Shown piece by piece: positions 9,026 through 17,494 of a stretch of DNA of 64,000 nucleotides. Position 1 is the first letter of the stretch, and each line of letters opens with the position of its first letter. Both the position numbers and the translations under genes were made by a program. This stretch comes from an uncultured Paracoccaceae bacterium. GTDB lineage: Bacteria > Pseudomonadota > Alphaproteobacteria > Rhodobacterales > Rhodobacteraceae. Location: the NCBI GenBank assembly GCA_947500135.1, contig CANMQX010000001.1, forward strand, positions 124,001-188,000, read 5' to 3'. Under the pieces are notes generated by a model that saw only the letters and a list, made by a program, of their open reading frames with translations, ran no database searches and was not told the DNA's origin.

Positions 9026-9949
9026 ATGTCCCTGCTACCATTCCTTAAGCGCAAAGAGGCCGATGAAAACGGCTTCAACCCGCAAGTCGAAGCCTTCTTG
9101 CAGGACTACTCGATCGAGGTCATGCCACGCACTGCCGAGAAGATTGAGGATTTCCGCGCGTTACTGCCCGCAGACACCCGGGTCTACATCGCCCATATCG
9201 AAGGCACGTCAATTGACGACATGGTCGCCACCGCCAAACGTCTGGCCAGTGATGGTTATCAAGTGATGCCCCACTTCCCCGCGCGGATCATCAAGGACAA
9301 GGCAACGCTGGCCGACTGGATCGCACAGTATCAAGGCGAGGCGGGCGTAGAACAAGCATTGCTGCTAGCCGGCGGCGTTGCTGAACCGCATGGAGATTTC
9401 CATAGCTCAATGCAGTTGATGGAAACCGGGCTGTTTGGTGATTTCAAACGGTTGCATGTCGCAGGACACCCCGAAGGTAACCGGGACATTGACGCCGATG
9501 GGTCCGATCAGAACGTGATGCATGCCTTGCGCTGGAAACAGACATTCAGCGAAACAAGTGATGCCCAGATGGCACTTGCCACCCAGTTCGCGTTCGAGGC
9601 TGATCCGATTATCGCCTGGGCAGATGCGCTGCGCAATGCAGGCATTACTATTCCGATCCACATTGGGATTGCAGGCCCTGCCAAACTGCAAACTTTGATC
9701 AAGTTCGCTATCGCATGCGGTGTGGGGCCATCCCTGAAAGTGCTGCAAAAACGGGCGATGGACGTCACCAAACTGCTGTTGCCTTACGAGCCGACCGAGG
9801 TGCTGACCGCCCTTGCTGCGCACAAGGCGGCAAACCCCGATTTCAACATCGAACGGGCTCATTTCTTTCCACTTGGCGGGATCAAGACCAACGCCAACTG
9901 GGCCATTGCCAACGGCGGCGCGTCCGCCGTCCCCGCCTCTCAATCCTAA
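9026..9949 (+). CDS. Methylenetetrahydrofolate reductase-like protein
   Basis: A 307-residue TIM-barrel protein of the MTHFR superfamily. Members reduce 5,10-methylene-THF to 5-methyl-THF, or run in reverse when methyl groups from a corrinoid protein are oxidised. Segments such as QVMPHFPARI, IPIHIGIAGPA and HFFPLGGIKTNANW are recognisable, but it diverges from canonical MetF, and is best seen as the Rhodobacterales paralogue that travels with the downstream methyltransferase. The ATG at 9026 has GGAG upstream; the open frame begins earlier but overlaps the preceding gene. It is middle gene of a three-gene operon. Confidence 0.82.
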   Translation: MSLLPFLKRKEADENGFNPQVEAFLQDYSIEVMPRTAEKIEDFRALLPADTRVYIAHIEGTSIDDMVATAKRLASDGYQVMPHFPARIIKDKATLADWIAQYQGEAGVEQALLLAGGVAEPHGDFHSSMQLMETGLFGDFKRLHVAGHPEGNRDIDADGSDQNVMHALRWKQTFSETSDAQMALATQFAFEADPIIAWADALRNAGITIPIHIGIAGPAKLQTLIKFAIACGVGPSLKVLQKRAMDVTKLLLPYEPTEVLTALAAHKAANPDFNIERAHFFPLGGIKTNANWAIANGGASAVPASQS

Positions 9950-9961
9950 GGATCAGCACTT

Positions 9962-11029
9962 ATGACACGCACTATTGTCGAGTCCAAAACGAAGACTGCC
10001 GTCATTGGCTTCGATGAACCGTTCTGCGTGATCGGCGAACGGATCAATCCGACCGGGCGCAAGATCCTCGCGGCTGAACTTGAAGCCGGTGATTTTAGCC
10101 GGGTCGAGGCTGATGCGATTGCACAGGTCGCTGCGGGCGCAAATGTGCTGGACGTCAATTCGGGTGCCGTCTTCACCAACAAAATGGCCGAAGATCCCCG
10201 TTACGCCGATAACAACTTTGTCGAACCACCGCTGATGACCGAGTTGATCAACCGGGTGCAAGCTGTTGTCGATGTCCCACTTTGCATCGACAGTTCAGTG
10301 CCCGGCGCGCTCGAAAACGGGCTGGCCGCGGCCGAAGGCCGCCCATTGTTGAATTCCGTAACTGGCGAAGAAGAACGGCTGGAACTCGTCCTGCCCTTGG
10401 TCAAAAAATACAACGTACCCGTCGTGGCCATTTCCAACGATGACACAGGTATCTCCGAAGACCCTGACGTCCGTTTTGCCGTCGCCAAAAAAATCGTCGA
10501 ACGCGCCGCTGATTTCGGGATCCCCGCGCATGATATCGTGGTCGACCCGCTTGTGATGCCCATTGGTGCCATGGGAACGGCAGGTTTGCAGGTCTTTGCC
10601 TTGGTCCGGCGTCTGCGGGAAGAGTTGGGCGTAAATACCACGTGTGGCGCATCAAATATCAGCTTTGGCCTGCCCAACCGACATGGGATCAACAATGCCT
10701 TCCTGCCAATGGCAATGACGGCTGGCATGACATCCGCCATTATGAACCCTGTCGCCCTGCCCATCGGCCCCAAGAAGATTGCCGAGAAGAAAGCTGAAAT
10801 AGAAGCCGCCGGAATCATCCTGCCCGAAGGGATGGATGACGAAACCTTCGTGACGCTGTTTGGTCTGGGATCGACGAAACCACGTGCTGGTAAGGAAATG
10901 GAAGCCATCCGCGCTGCGAATTTCCTGACAGACAATGACGCCGCGGGCGGTGAATGGATCAAGTTCAACCGCGCACCCGTCAAACCGGGCGAGGGACGCG
11001 CGCGGACCGGGCGGCGGCGGCGGGCCTAA
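9962..11029 (+). CDS. Methyltetrahydrofolate:corrinoid methyltransferase
   Basis: A 355-residue pterin-binding (DHPS-like) methyltransferase. GERINPTGRKILAAEL at the N-terminus, GANVLDVNSGAVF, the DSSVPGALENGL and NSVTGEEERLE stretches, and CGASNISFGLPNRHG are the MeTr/MetH pterin-domain signatures. It moves a methyl group between a cob(I)alamin/corrinoid protein and tetrahydrofolate. No corrinoid-binding domain is fused, so a separate corrinoid protein is required; none is seen in the window. It follows the MTHFR-like gene by 12 bp with AAGGA as ribosome site. The Arg-rich last residues RTGRRRRA are an ordinary tail. Confidence 0.9.
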   Translation: MTRTIVESKTKTAVIGFDEPFCVIGERINPTGRKILAAELEAGDFSRVEADAIAQVAAGANVLDVNSGAVFTNKMAEDPRYADNNFVEPPLMTELINRVQAVVDVPLCIDSSVPGALENGLAAAEGRPLLNSVTGEEERLELVLPLVKKYNVPVVAISNDDTGISEDPDVRFAVAKKIVERAADFGIPAHDIVVDPLVMPIGAMGTAGLQVFALVRRLREELGVNTTCGASNISFGLPNRHGINNAFLPMAMTAGMTSAIMNPVALPIGPKKIAEKKAEIEAAGIILPEGMDDETFVTLFGLGSTKPRAGKEMEAIRAANFLTDNDAAGGEWIKFNRAPVKPGEGRARTGRRRRA

Positions 11030-11238
11030 ACGAGGCGCAGAACCTGTTTACCACGTGAGGGCGCAAGGGTCATGCGGATCGCAGCGCCTTTGGCAGCGAG
11101 CGTCAGCGATGTGCCAGCGCCGGTCTTCACATGGCCTGCTGGCTGTTTTGTTAGCAATGGCGGCAGTGTCGCCAATGGACGCGCACGCCGCGTGGCATAG
11201 GAAATCGTAGATGTCATTGTCAGCATCTGAGCAGTCAT
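11026..11238 (-). CDS. Small hypothetical basic protein, 70 residues
   Basis: A 70-residue Arg/Thr/Ala-rich protein on the minus strand, opposite to the preceding operon and overlapping its stop codon by four bases. AGGAG lies ten bases before the ATG at 11238 and four before an alternative GTG at 11244, which argues it is translated. I do not recognise the family. Codon composition resembles its neighbours. The 270 bp between it and the next gene hold nothing recognisable. Confidence 0.45.
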   Translation of the reverse strand: MTAQMLTMTSTISYATRRARPLATLPPLLTKQPAGHVKTGAGTSLTLAAKGAAIRMTLAPSRGKQVLRLV

Positions 11239-11507
11239 TGGCACCGAACTCCTTCTGGCTCTGTGCGTGCGTGAATTACTTGGGGAAGCACGCCCAAACG
11301 GATTAACGAAACAACTTATTGACAGGGAATGCCCCCTCTGCCGTCAACAATGATAGTGAATTAGAGCGTATTTGTGACGGACCTAAGGTAAGTTTCTGCC
11401 GACGCGAACCCGAAATAAGGCACAAATCAGGGCATTCAGGACAACCTGCGCTTGCCTTTCCCTCCCCTTACGTCACCATAGGGCATCGCTAACTGATGGG
11501 GTTCAAG

Positions 11508-13316
11508 ATGACTATTCGCATTTTACAACTTTCATGTCTGGCAGCACTCACCTTCGGATTACCTGCCGCAGCCCAACAAGCGGCTGATGCCGTTGCCCCC
11601 GAAGATGAAACCGCAATCGCCACAGCATTCGAAGGGCTGTCAGAGGCGGCGCAAGCGGCACTCTCCAGCAAGAATGATGGCATCCCCACGACGGCGGATG
11701 ACTGGATGGTTGCCGCAGCAAACCCTTTGGTGGTGGAGGCCGGTGCCAATGTCCTACGCGCTGGTGGCACAGCTGCGGATGCGATGGTGGCCGTTCAGGC
11801 CATGCTGGGTTTGGTCGAACCACAATCATCTGGCCTAGGCGGTGGTGCGTTTTTGATTTGGTATGATGCAGCTACCGGTGAAATGACCACACTGGATGGG
11901 CGCGAAACAGCGCCTCTGGCCGTCACCCCCACCGTGTTCCAGGACGAAAACGGTGAAAGGCTCGGCTTTTTCGATGCCGTTGTTGGCGGGCTATCGGTTG
12001 GCACGCCCGGCACACCAAAGCTGATGGAAGACGCCCATCGGCGTTGGGGCCAGTCCAATTGGGCAGACCTGCTGCAACCGGCGATCACACTGGCCGATGA
12101 AGGCTTTGTGGTCTCGCCACGTATGGCCAGTTCTATCGCCAATGACAGCGAAAGACTGCAGCGCTTTGTAAGCACGGCGGACTACTTCTTTCCAGCCGGC
12201 GCGGCGCTTGCGGCGGGTGATGTGCGTGTGAACCCGGATTATGCAGATACGCTGCGCCAGATAGCGGCCCGCGGCACTGATGCATTCTATACTGGCCCAA
12301 TTGCCGAAGACATCGTTGCCACGGTGCGCAACGCCGAAGGCAACCCCGGCTTGCTGTCGACAATTGATCTGGCGCTTTACGACGTGGTCGAACGGGCACC
12401 GGTTTGCGTGGCCTATCTGACCTATGAGGTTTGCGGGATGGGGCCACCCTCTTCCGGGGCGCTGACGGTTGGGCAGATTTTAGGGATGGTGAACAACCTC
12501 GACATCGCTGACCCATCATCGGCGGAAACCTGGCGGTTAATCGGTGACGCATCGCGTTTGGCCTTTGCAGATCGGGGCCGCTACATGGCCGATAGTGATT
12601 TCGTGCCCATGCCCACAGCAGGTCTGGTCGATCCCGCCTATCTGGAAGAGCGGGCCGGGCTGATCGCGGGTGACCGGACCGATGGGTTCGGTGCGCTGGA
12701 AGAGGTCAGCCCCGGCAACCCAACATGGGACCACGCCCAGCTTTGGGGCGATGATGTCAGCATCGAATTTCCATCCACCTCTCATATCTCCATCGTGGAC
12801 AGCTATGGCAATGCCTTGTCCATGACGACGACGATTGAAAACGGGTTCGGCTCAAGGCTCTTTGTGCGCGGATTTCTGTTGAATAACGAACTGACCGATT
12901 TTTCGTTTTCAACGCATAATGATGGCTTCCCCATCGCCAACCGGATTGAGCCGGGCAAACGCCCACGTTCATCCATGTCGCCCACCATCGTGACCGAAGA
13001 CGGCGCACCGGTTCTGGTGATCGGCAGCCCGGGCGGTAGCCGGATCATTGGCTATGTCGCCAAAACAATCATTGCCCATTTGGAATGGGGAATGGATGTG
13101 CAGCAGGCGGTCGCCATGCCGCATCTGGTCAACCGGTTCGGCACCTATGATATCGAGGAAGGCACCGACATCACATCGCTGGAAGCGCCACTGACAGAAC
13201 TCGGATATGAGGTGAACATCCGCGGCCTGAATTCCGGCCTCCACGCCATTGCTATTGGTGACGGGCTGCAAGGTGGCGCTGATCCGCGGCGTGAAGGCAT
13301 CGCCTTGGGTGAGTAG
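11508..13316 (+). CDS. ggt: Gamma-glutamyltransferase (secreted)
   Basis: A 602-residue N-terminal-nucleophile hydrolase that cleaves gamma-glutamyl bonds, for example in glutathione, in the periplasm. A signal peptide ends near AAAQQAA. The large-subunit segments AAANPLVVEAGANVLRAGGTAADA and SSGLGGGAFLIWYD fit. The autocleavage site is the Thr of PSTSHISIVD (codon at 12777, near residue 424), so both subunits should form. The downstream GSRL, PGKRPRSSMSPTIV and GSPGGSRIIGYV substrate-binding segments are intact. The ATG at 11508 has GGGG six bases upstream; an ATG four codons earlier is possible. It is a single-gene unit, convergent with the next gene. Confidence 0.94.
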   Translation: MTIRILQLSCLAALTFGLPAAAQQAADAVAPEDETAIATAFEGLSEAAQAALSSKNDGIPTTADDWMVAAANPLVVEAGANVLRAGGTAADAMVAVQAMLGLVEPQSSGLGGGAFLIWYDAATGEMTTLDGRETAPLAVTPTVFQDENGERLGFFDAVVGGLSVGTPGTPKLMEDAHRRWGQSNWADLLQPAITLADEGFVVSPRMASSIANDSERLQRFVSTADYFFPAGAALAAGDVRVNPDYADTLRQIAARGTDAFYTGPIAEDIVATVRNAEGNPGLLSTIDLALYDVVERAPVCVAYLTYEVCGMGPPSSGALTVGQILGMVNNLDIADPSSAETWRLIGDASRLAFADRGRYMADSDFVPMPTAGLVDPAYLEERAGLIAGDRTDGFGALEEVSPGNPTWDHAQLWGDDVSIEFPSTSHISIVDSYGNALSMTTTIENGFGSRLFVRGFLLNNELTDFSFSTHNDGFPIANRIEPGKRPRSSMSPTIVTEDGAPVLVIGSPGGSRIIGYVAKTIIAHLEWGMDVQQAVAMPHLVNRFGTYDIEEGTDITSLEAPLTELGYEVNIRGLNSGLHAIAIGDGLQGGADPRREGIALGE

Positions 13317-13325
13317 TATAATGGC

Positions 13326-13347
13326 AGGGTGGGTTCTGCCCCACCCT
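13326..13347. terminator. Hairpin between convergent ggt and HerA-like genes
   Basis: AGGGTGGG and CCCACCCT form a perfect 8-bp stem with a 6-nt loop, ten bases past the ggt stop and 14 before the stop of the convergent gene. No T-run follows, so it may stop transcription only with help, or stabilise both transcripts. Confidence 0.5.
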
Positions 13348-13360
13348 ACCCCAATGTCGC

Positions 13361-14902
13361 TTAACGCCCCTTAAAAAGCCCACCCAATATACCGCGCACA
13401 AGACGCCGCCCTTTGGCGCCTGTCAATTCCTTGGCAATGGCTGAGGCAAGTTGCCCGCCAAACCCACCGGAAGACGATCGCGATGACCGGCGGGATGTGG
13501 ATTTGCCGGTTTGTCGCCCGTCATAACGGCGGGCTGCTTTAAATTCGCGTTCCTTGGCTTCAAGCGCTTCTTCTTCCGCCTCCGCCTTTTCGGCTGCAGC
13601 GGCGGCATCTTCCGCCCGTTTGGTCAGGATTTCATGTGCGCTTTTGCGATCAACGGCTGTGTCATACTTCCCGGCCATATCAGAGCTTTGCATGATCGCC
13701 TTGCGTTCCTGCACGCTGATGGGCCCAAGCTGCGACGACGGCGGACGGATCAATGTCCGCTCCACCACCATCGGAATCCCCTTACCATCAAGGAACGATG
13801 TGACGGCCTCCCCCGTGCCGACTTCCTGAATGGCGGTCGCTGTGTCAAACCCTGGATTGTCGCGGTAGGTTTCGGCGGCTGTTTTCAGCTCTTTGCGGTC
13901 CTTGGCCGTAAAAGCCCGCAGCGCATGCTGCACCCGATTACCAAGCTGGCCCAACACGTCATCCGGCACGTCACCTGGGTTTTGGGTGATGAAATAAACG
14001 CCCACACCTTTTGATCGGATCAGGCGGGCCACCTGTTCAACCTTTTCGACAAGGGCTTTTGGGGCATCATCAAATAACAGATGAGCCTCATCGAAAAAGA
14101 ACACCAGCTTGGGTTTGTCAGGGTTCCCCACCTCGGGCAGTTCCTCAAACAGCTCTGACAAGAGCCACAACAGGAATGTCGCATAAAGCCGGGGACTACC
14201 CATCAACTGATCAGCGGCCAGGATGTTAATCTCGCCGCGCCCATCGCGGGTGCGCATCATGTCAGCCAGTTGGAGCGCAGGTTCACCAAATAGCGCCGCT
14301 CCGCCCTGGTTTTCCAGCACAAGCAATTGCCGCTGAATGGCCCCGACTGAGGACGCAGCAACATTGCCAAAACGCAGCGACAGGTCTTTGGCATTCTGCC
14401 CAACCCAAACAAGCAAAGCTTGCAGATCCTTGAGATCCAGCAATGGCAAGCCTTCCTCGTCAGCGACACGAAAGGCCACGTTCAGTACGCCTTCCTGCAC
14501 ATCTGTCAGCTCCATCAGACGCGCCAGCAGAAGCGGGCCCATCTCGGCCACGGTCGCGCGGATCGGATGCCCCTGCTCACCAAACAGATCCCAGAACGTG
14601 ACTGGAAAACTGTCATATTGCAGGTCCAGCCCAATCGTATCGGCGCGTTTGGTAAACGCATCATGCAGCTTAAAGTCAGCGCTGCCAGACACGGCCAACC
14701 CCGACAAATCACCCTTCACGTCAGACAGGAACACCGGCACGCCAGCGGCAGAAAAACCTTCTGCCATGATCTGCAAAGTAACCGTTTTGCCGGTGCCGGT
14801 TGCCCCGGCAACCAATCCATGGCGATTGGCCTTGTCCAACAGCAGAACCTGGGGGTCCGCGTATCCGGCCCCGCCACCGCCGATAAAGATATGATCTGAC
14901 AT
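13361..14902 (-). CDS. HerA-like ATPase (DUF853/YjgR family)
   Basis: A 513-residue P-loop ATPase of the HerA/FtsK-related DUF853 family (E. coli YjgR type). Walker A is GATGTGKT at residues 33-40, soon followed by [13 protein letters not shown]; Walker B is [13 protein letters not shown]. The arginine-finger region [21 protein letters not shown] and [11 protein letters not shown] are typical. The C-terminus carries an acidic coiled-coil and a Ser/Arg-rich segment before a final conserved [16 protein letters not shown]. Helicase or translocase activity is inferred from the fold; the cellular role is unknown. It stands alone. Confidence 0.88.
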   Translation of the reverse strand: MSDHIFIGGGGAGYADPQVLLLDKANRHGLVAGATGTGKTVTLQIMAEGFSAAGVPVFLSDVKGDLSGLAVSGSADFKLHDAFTKRADTIGLDLQYDSFPVTFWDLFGEQGHPIRATVAEMGPLLLARLMELTDVQEGVLNVAFRVADEEGLPLLDLKDLQALLVWVGQNAKDLSLRFGNVAASSVGAIQRQLLVLENQGGAALFGEPALQLADMMRTRDGRGEINILAADQLMGSPRLYATFLLWLLSELFEELPEVGNPDKPKLVFFFDEAHLLFDDAPKALVEKVEQVARLIRSKGVGVYFITQNPGDVPDDVLGQLGNRVQHALRAFTAKDRKELKTAAETYRDNPGFDTATAIQEVGTGEAVTSFLDGKGIPMVVERTLIRPPSSQLGPISVQERKAIMQSSDMAGKYDTAVDRKSAHEILTKRAEDAAAAAEKAEAEEEALEAKEREFKAARRYDGRQTGKSTSRRSSRSSSGGFGGQLASAIAKELTGAKGRRLVRGILGGLFKGR

Positions 14903-15024
14903 AAAAACCGTTCCTTCGCTTATTCGTTAAAATCAAAATACATTCTTAACTATTTCGTGCCAGTTTAATCGGGCTGATGTGGCTCTTTGGGTCGGATTGG
15001 TATATTTCCTCCCTGTTGGACTTG

Positions 15025-15050
15025 CCGTGCCCTTGGGCACGGTTTTTTTT
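15025..15050 (+). terminator. Strong orphan intrinsic terminator 1
   Basis: CCGTGCC-CTTG-GGCACGG, a perfect 7-bp GC-rich stem with a 4-nt loop (8 bp counting the inner pair), is followed by eight T residues. This is a textbook Rho-independent terminator on the plus strand with no upstream plus-strand protein gene. Confidence 0.8.
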
Positions 15051-15156
15051 GCCCTCGGCAATGTGATCAATCCATCCAGATTTCCGGTTGACGGGCAGAA
15101 ACGCATTGCGTAGCTTCTTGCCAAATAGTCGGTCAAGTCCGGCAGGGAGAAATGAG

Positions 15157-15181
15157 AAAGGGTCCAATCGGGGCCCTTTTT
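15157..15181 (+). terminator. Orphan intrinsic terminator 2
   Basis: AAAGGGTCC pairs with GGGCCCTTT (one G-U) around an AATCG loop and is followed by more T residues. It is about 105 bp after terminator 1 and about 110 bp before ialB, so a second short transcript could end here. Confidence 0.6.
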
Positions 15182-15289
15182 CTATGTCTGGAAGATGGGC
15201 GGATGACTGCCATACCGTCTGCTTTTAGCGCTGACAGCCAGCCACCAGCGTGCTAAATCGCGACACAAAGAATGCAAGGGAACCAACAT

Positions 15290-15919
15290 ATGCGCAGTAC
15301 GATCACGTCCATTTTTCTTGCCGCCCTATTGATACAGGCCGGAGCAGGCTTTGCACAAGAAACTGCGACCGAGAATGAAGATCAGGCGGAAGCAACCGAA
15401 GAGGCGCCAGCCCAAGAGGACGCAACCCCCGAAGATCTGAACCTTGGTGAACCCGTCGGGCCAACGGTCGGCCAGCCTTATGTGCTGCAGGAATTTGGCG
15501 ATTGGCAGATGCGTTGCGTCAAAGCCCCCGAAGGCCAAAGGGACCCCTGCAACCTGTATCAGTTGCTGGAAGATAAAGACGGCAATCAGGTGGCCGAAGT
15601 GAACCTGTTTCGTCTGCCGGAAGGATCGCGTGCTGCGGCTGGTGCAACCGTCGTTGTTCCCCTTGAAACACTGCTGACACAGCAACTGACCCTGTCCGTC
15701 GATGGGGCAAATGCGCGCCGCTACCCGTTCACTTTCTGCAACTCTGCAGGCTGTGTTGCACGGATCGGATTTACACAGGCAGAGGTTGATCAATTCAAGC
15801 GGGGCGCAAGTGCCCAAATCCGGCTAGTACCAGCCGCCGCACCTGATGAAGAAGTTCTGCTCGCCATGTCGCTATCGGGCTTTACCGCCGGATTCGAGGG
15901 CGTCGTAACGCCCCAATAG
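15290..15919 (+). CDS. Invasion-associated locus B (IalB) family protein
   Basis: A 209-residue exported protein of the IalB family, widespread in alphaproteobacteria; the name comes from Bartonella and does not imply pathogenicity. A cleavable signal peptide ends near GAGFAQE. An acidic Glu/Ala-rich linker (residues 25-55) precedes the conserved domain with FGDWQMRCVKAPEGQRDPCNLYQLL and FTFCNSAGCVARIGF. The four Cys probably form disulfides in the periplasm. The ATG at 15290 has AGGGA upstream. It stands alone, convergent with the ketoacyl synthase gene. Biochemical function is unknown. Confidence 0.85.
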   Translation: MRSTITSIFLAALLIQAGAGFAQETATENEDQAEATEEAPAQEDATPEDLNLGEPVGPTVGQPYVLQEFGDWQMRCVKAPEGQRDPCNLYQLLEDKDGNQVAEVNLFRLPEGSRAAAGATVVVPLETLLTQQLTLSVDGANARRYPFTFCNSAGCVARIGFTQAEVDQFKRGASAQIRLVPAAAPDEEVLLAMSLSGFTAGFEGVVTPQ

Positions 15920-15959
15920 ACAGTAGCTTCCAAGCGTCCTCGCATTTGCTGCGGGGGCG

Positions 15960-17168
15960 TCAGTGCTTGCGCAGCGCCAGAACCGCATTCAAACCGCCAA
16001 AAGCAAAAGCGTTTGATAAGGCCACATCGACCTGCGCATCACGTGCAACATTTGGTACCACGTCAATCGCGCATTCCGGGTCCGGCTCCTCGTACCCGAT
16101 GGTGGGGGCCACAATCCCGTCACGCAGCGCCATGATGCAAGCCAGCAGTTCCACCGCGCCGGTGCCGCCGATCAGGTGACCATGCATTGATTTGGTCGAT
16201 GACATCATCAGATTATCGGCATGCGCGCCGAACACATCAGCCACCGCAGCGCACTCCGTTTTGTCATTGGCTGCGGTTCCCGTGCCGTGCGCGTTGATAT
16301 ATTTGACGTCTTCTTTCGCCAATCGGGCATCTTTCAGCGCGCCATCAATCGCTCGGGCCGCCCCTTGTTTGGATGGAGTTACAATATCCGACGCATCTGA
16401 CGACATGGCAAAACCAACGACTTCGCACAAAATATCAGCACCCCGCGCCTTCGCGTGGTCAAGGTCCTCAAACACAAAAACGCCCGCGCCTTCGCCCTGC
16501 ACCATCCCGTTACGCGTTGCCGAAAACGGGCGGCAAGCATCCTTGGACATCACACGCAACCCTTCCCAAGCTTTGATGCCGCCAAAACACAGCATCGCCT
16601 CTGATCCGCCGGTGACCATGACCTTCGCCATGCCACAGCGGATCATGTTGAAAGCCTGCCCCATGGCGTGATTTGACGATGCACAGGCTGTGGCAACAGT
16701 AAAGGATGGACCACGCAGGTTCCATTCAATCGAGACATGACTGGCAGCCGCATTGTTCATCAGCTTTGGCACGATAAAGGGATGAACCCGGTTCTTGCCC
16801 TCTTCGTAAACAGCACGGTAGTTCTCATCTTGCGTATTCAATCCGCCGCCCGACGTCCCCAAAACAACACCGGATCGGTCGGCAAGCGCGCCGCTGAAGC
16901 TCAGACCGGATTGGCCAATCGCCTCGCGCGCCGCAAGTAAGGTGAATTGCGTAAACCGATCATAAAGCGCGATTTGCTGGCGATTGAAATAGTCAGCCTC
17001 GTCATAGCCTTTGATCTGCCCGCCAATCTGGATCGACAGGCGGTCAGAATCGGCGATCTCCAACGGGCCAATGCCGCAGCGCCCTTCCTGCATGGCCGCT
17101 AATGTTGACGCCAGATCAGTTCCCAAGGGATTAATTGTCCCGGCACCGGTGATAACAACGCGGGCCAT
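15960..17168 (-). CDS. Beta-ketoacyl-ACP synthase (FabF/NodE-like)
   Basis: A 402-residue condensing enzyme. The Cys-His-His active site is intact: TACASS (Cys162), NAHGTGT (His294) and KSMHGH (His331), with the TKS lysine before the last motif. It elongates acyl-ACP with malonyl-ACP. It starts directly after the stop of an acyl carrier protein gene and downstream of lpxD, so it probably is a specialised elongating enzyme working with that ACP, perhaps for envelope lipids, rather than the housekeeping FabF of the fabD-fabG-acpP cluster. That specialised role is inferred from context only. Confidence 0.88.
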   Translation of the reverse strand: MARVVITGAGTINPLGTDLASTLAAMQEGRCGIGPLEIADSDRLSIQIGGQIKGYDEADYFNRQQIALYDRFTQFTLLAAREAIGQSGLSFSGALADRSGVVLGTSGGGLNTQDENYRAVYEEGKNRVHPFIVPKLMNNAAASHVSIEWNLRGPSFTVATACASSNHAMGQAFNMIRCGMAKVMVTGGSEAMLCFGGIKAWEGLRVMSKDACRPFSATRNGMVQGEGAGVFVFEDLDHAKARGADILCEVVGFAMSSDASDIVTPSKQGAARAIDGALKDARLAKEDVKYINAHGTGTAANDKTECAAVADVFGAHADNLMMSSTKSMHGHLIGGTGAVELLACIMALRDGIVAPTIGYEEPDPECAIDVVPNVARDAQVDVALSNAFAFGGLNAVLALRKH

Positions 17169-17444
17169 TTATTTCCCCTGCTCAGCTTTCAGTTTGTCGA
17201 CCGCCGCAACGATGGCGGCAACTGACGAAATGTCAAAATCCGTTTCTGCCGGGTCGTTGGCATTAAATGGCACTGAGATGTCAAAGCGTTCTTCAATGGC
17301 AAAAATCGCCTCGACAAGCGCCATGCTATCGACGCCCAGATGCTCCAGCGTATGCTCTGGTTTAACATCTTCAGGTTCCAGCATGGCCTGTTCGGCGATA
17401 ATGGCGATGACCTGTTCCTGTGTGCTCATCTTCATTTGGTCCAT
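17169..17444 (-). CDS. Acyl carrier protein (dedicated)
   Basis: A 91-residue acidic acyl carrier protein. The phosphopantetheine site is LGVDSMALVE, with Ser40 as attachment residue. It is longer than housekeeping AcpP (about 78 residues), having an extra loop around NANDPAETDFDISSV. The partner synthase starts on the very next base after its stop. A weak ribosome site leaves the start uncertain; ATG codons at residues 4 and 6 are alternatives. An AcpXL-like role in making special lipid A acyl chains is possible but not shown. Confidence 0.88.
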   Translation of the reverse strand: MDQMKMSTQEQVIAIIAEQAMLEPEDVKPEHTLEHLGVDSMALVEAIFAIEERFDISVPFNANDPAETDFDISSVAAIVAAVDKLKAEQGK

Positions 17445-17494
17445 ATTGTTGCAAGGATGACCTAATCACTCTGAACGGTGTTTGAAACAGTCTC

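Larger units (their letters stand above)
14903..15289. other. 387-bp gap with two plus-strand terminators
   Basis: No convincing protein gene lies here. Two intrinsic terminators on the plus strand, at 15025-15050 and 15157-15181, end transcripts that cannot come from either neighbour: the upstream gene runs the other way and ialB starts later. This is the pattern expected of one or two small RNA genes of roughly 100 nt each, but no promoter or known sRNA family is recognised. Minus-strand open frames across 14933-15167 lack a ribosome site. Confidence 0.4.

Noticed and set aside
10201..10983. 260-codon minus-strand frame
   Set aside because: Shadow of the methyltetrahydrofolate methyltransferase; low-complexity composition.
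15133..15165. Resemblance of GGTCAAGTCCGGCAGGGAG to the SRP RNA apical motif
   Set aside because: The invariant GGAAGGAAGCAGCC part is missing, so it is not an SRP RNA.
14933..15167. Minus-strand open frames of 67-73 codons in the HerA-ialB gap
   Set aside because: No ribosome site, one starts with TTG, and they run through two strong plus-strand terminators.
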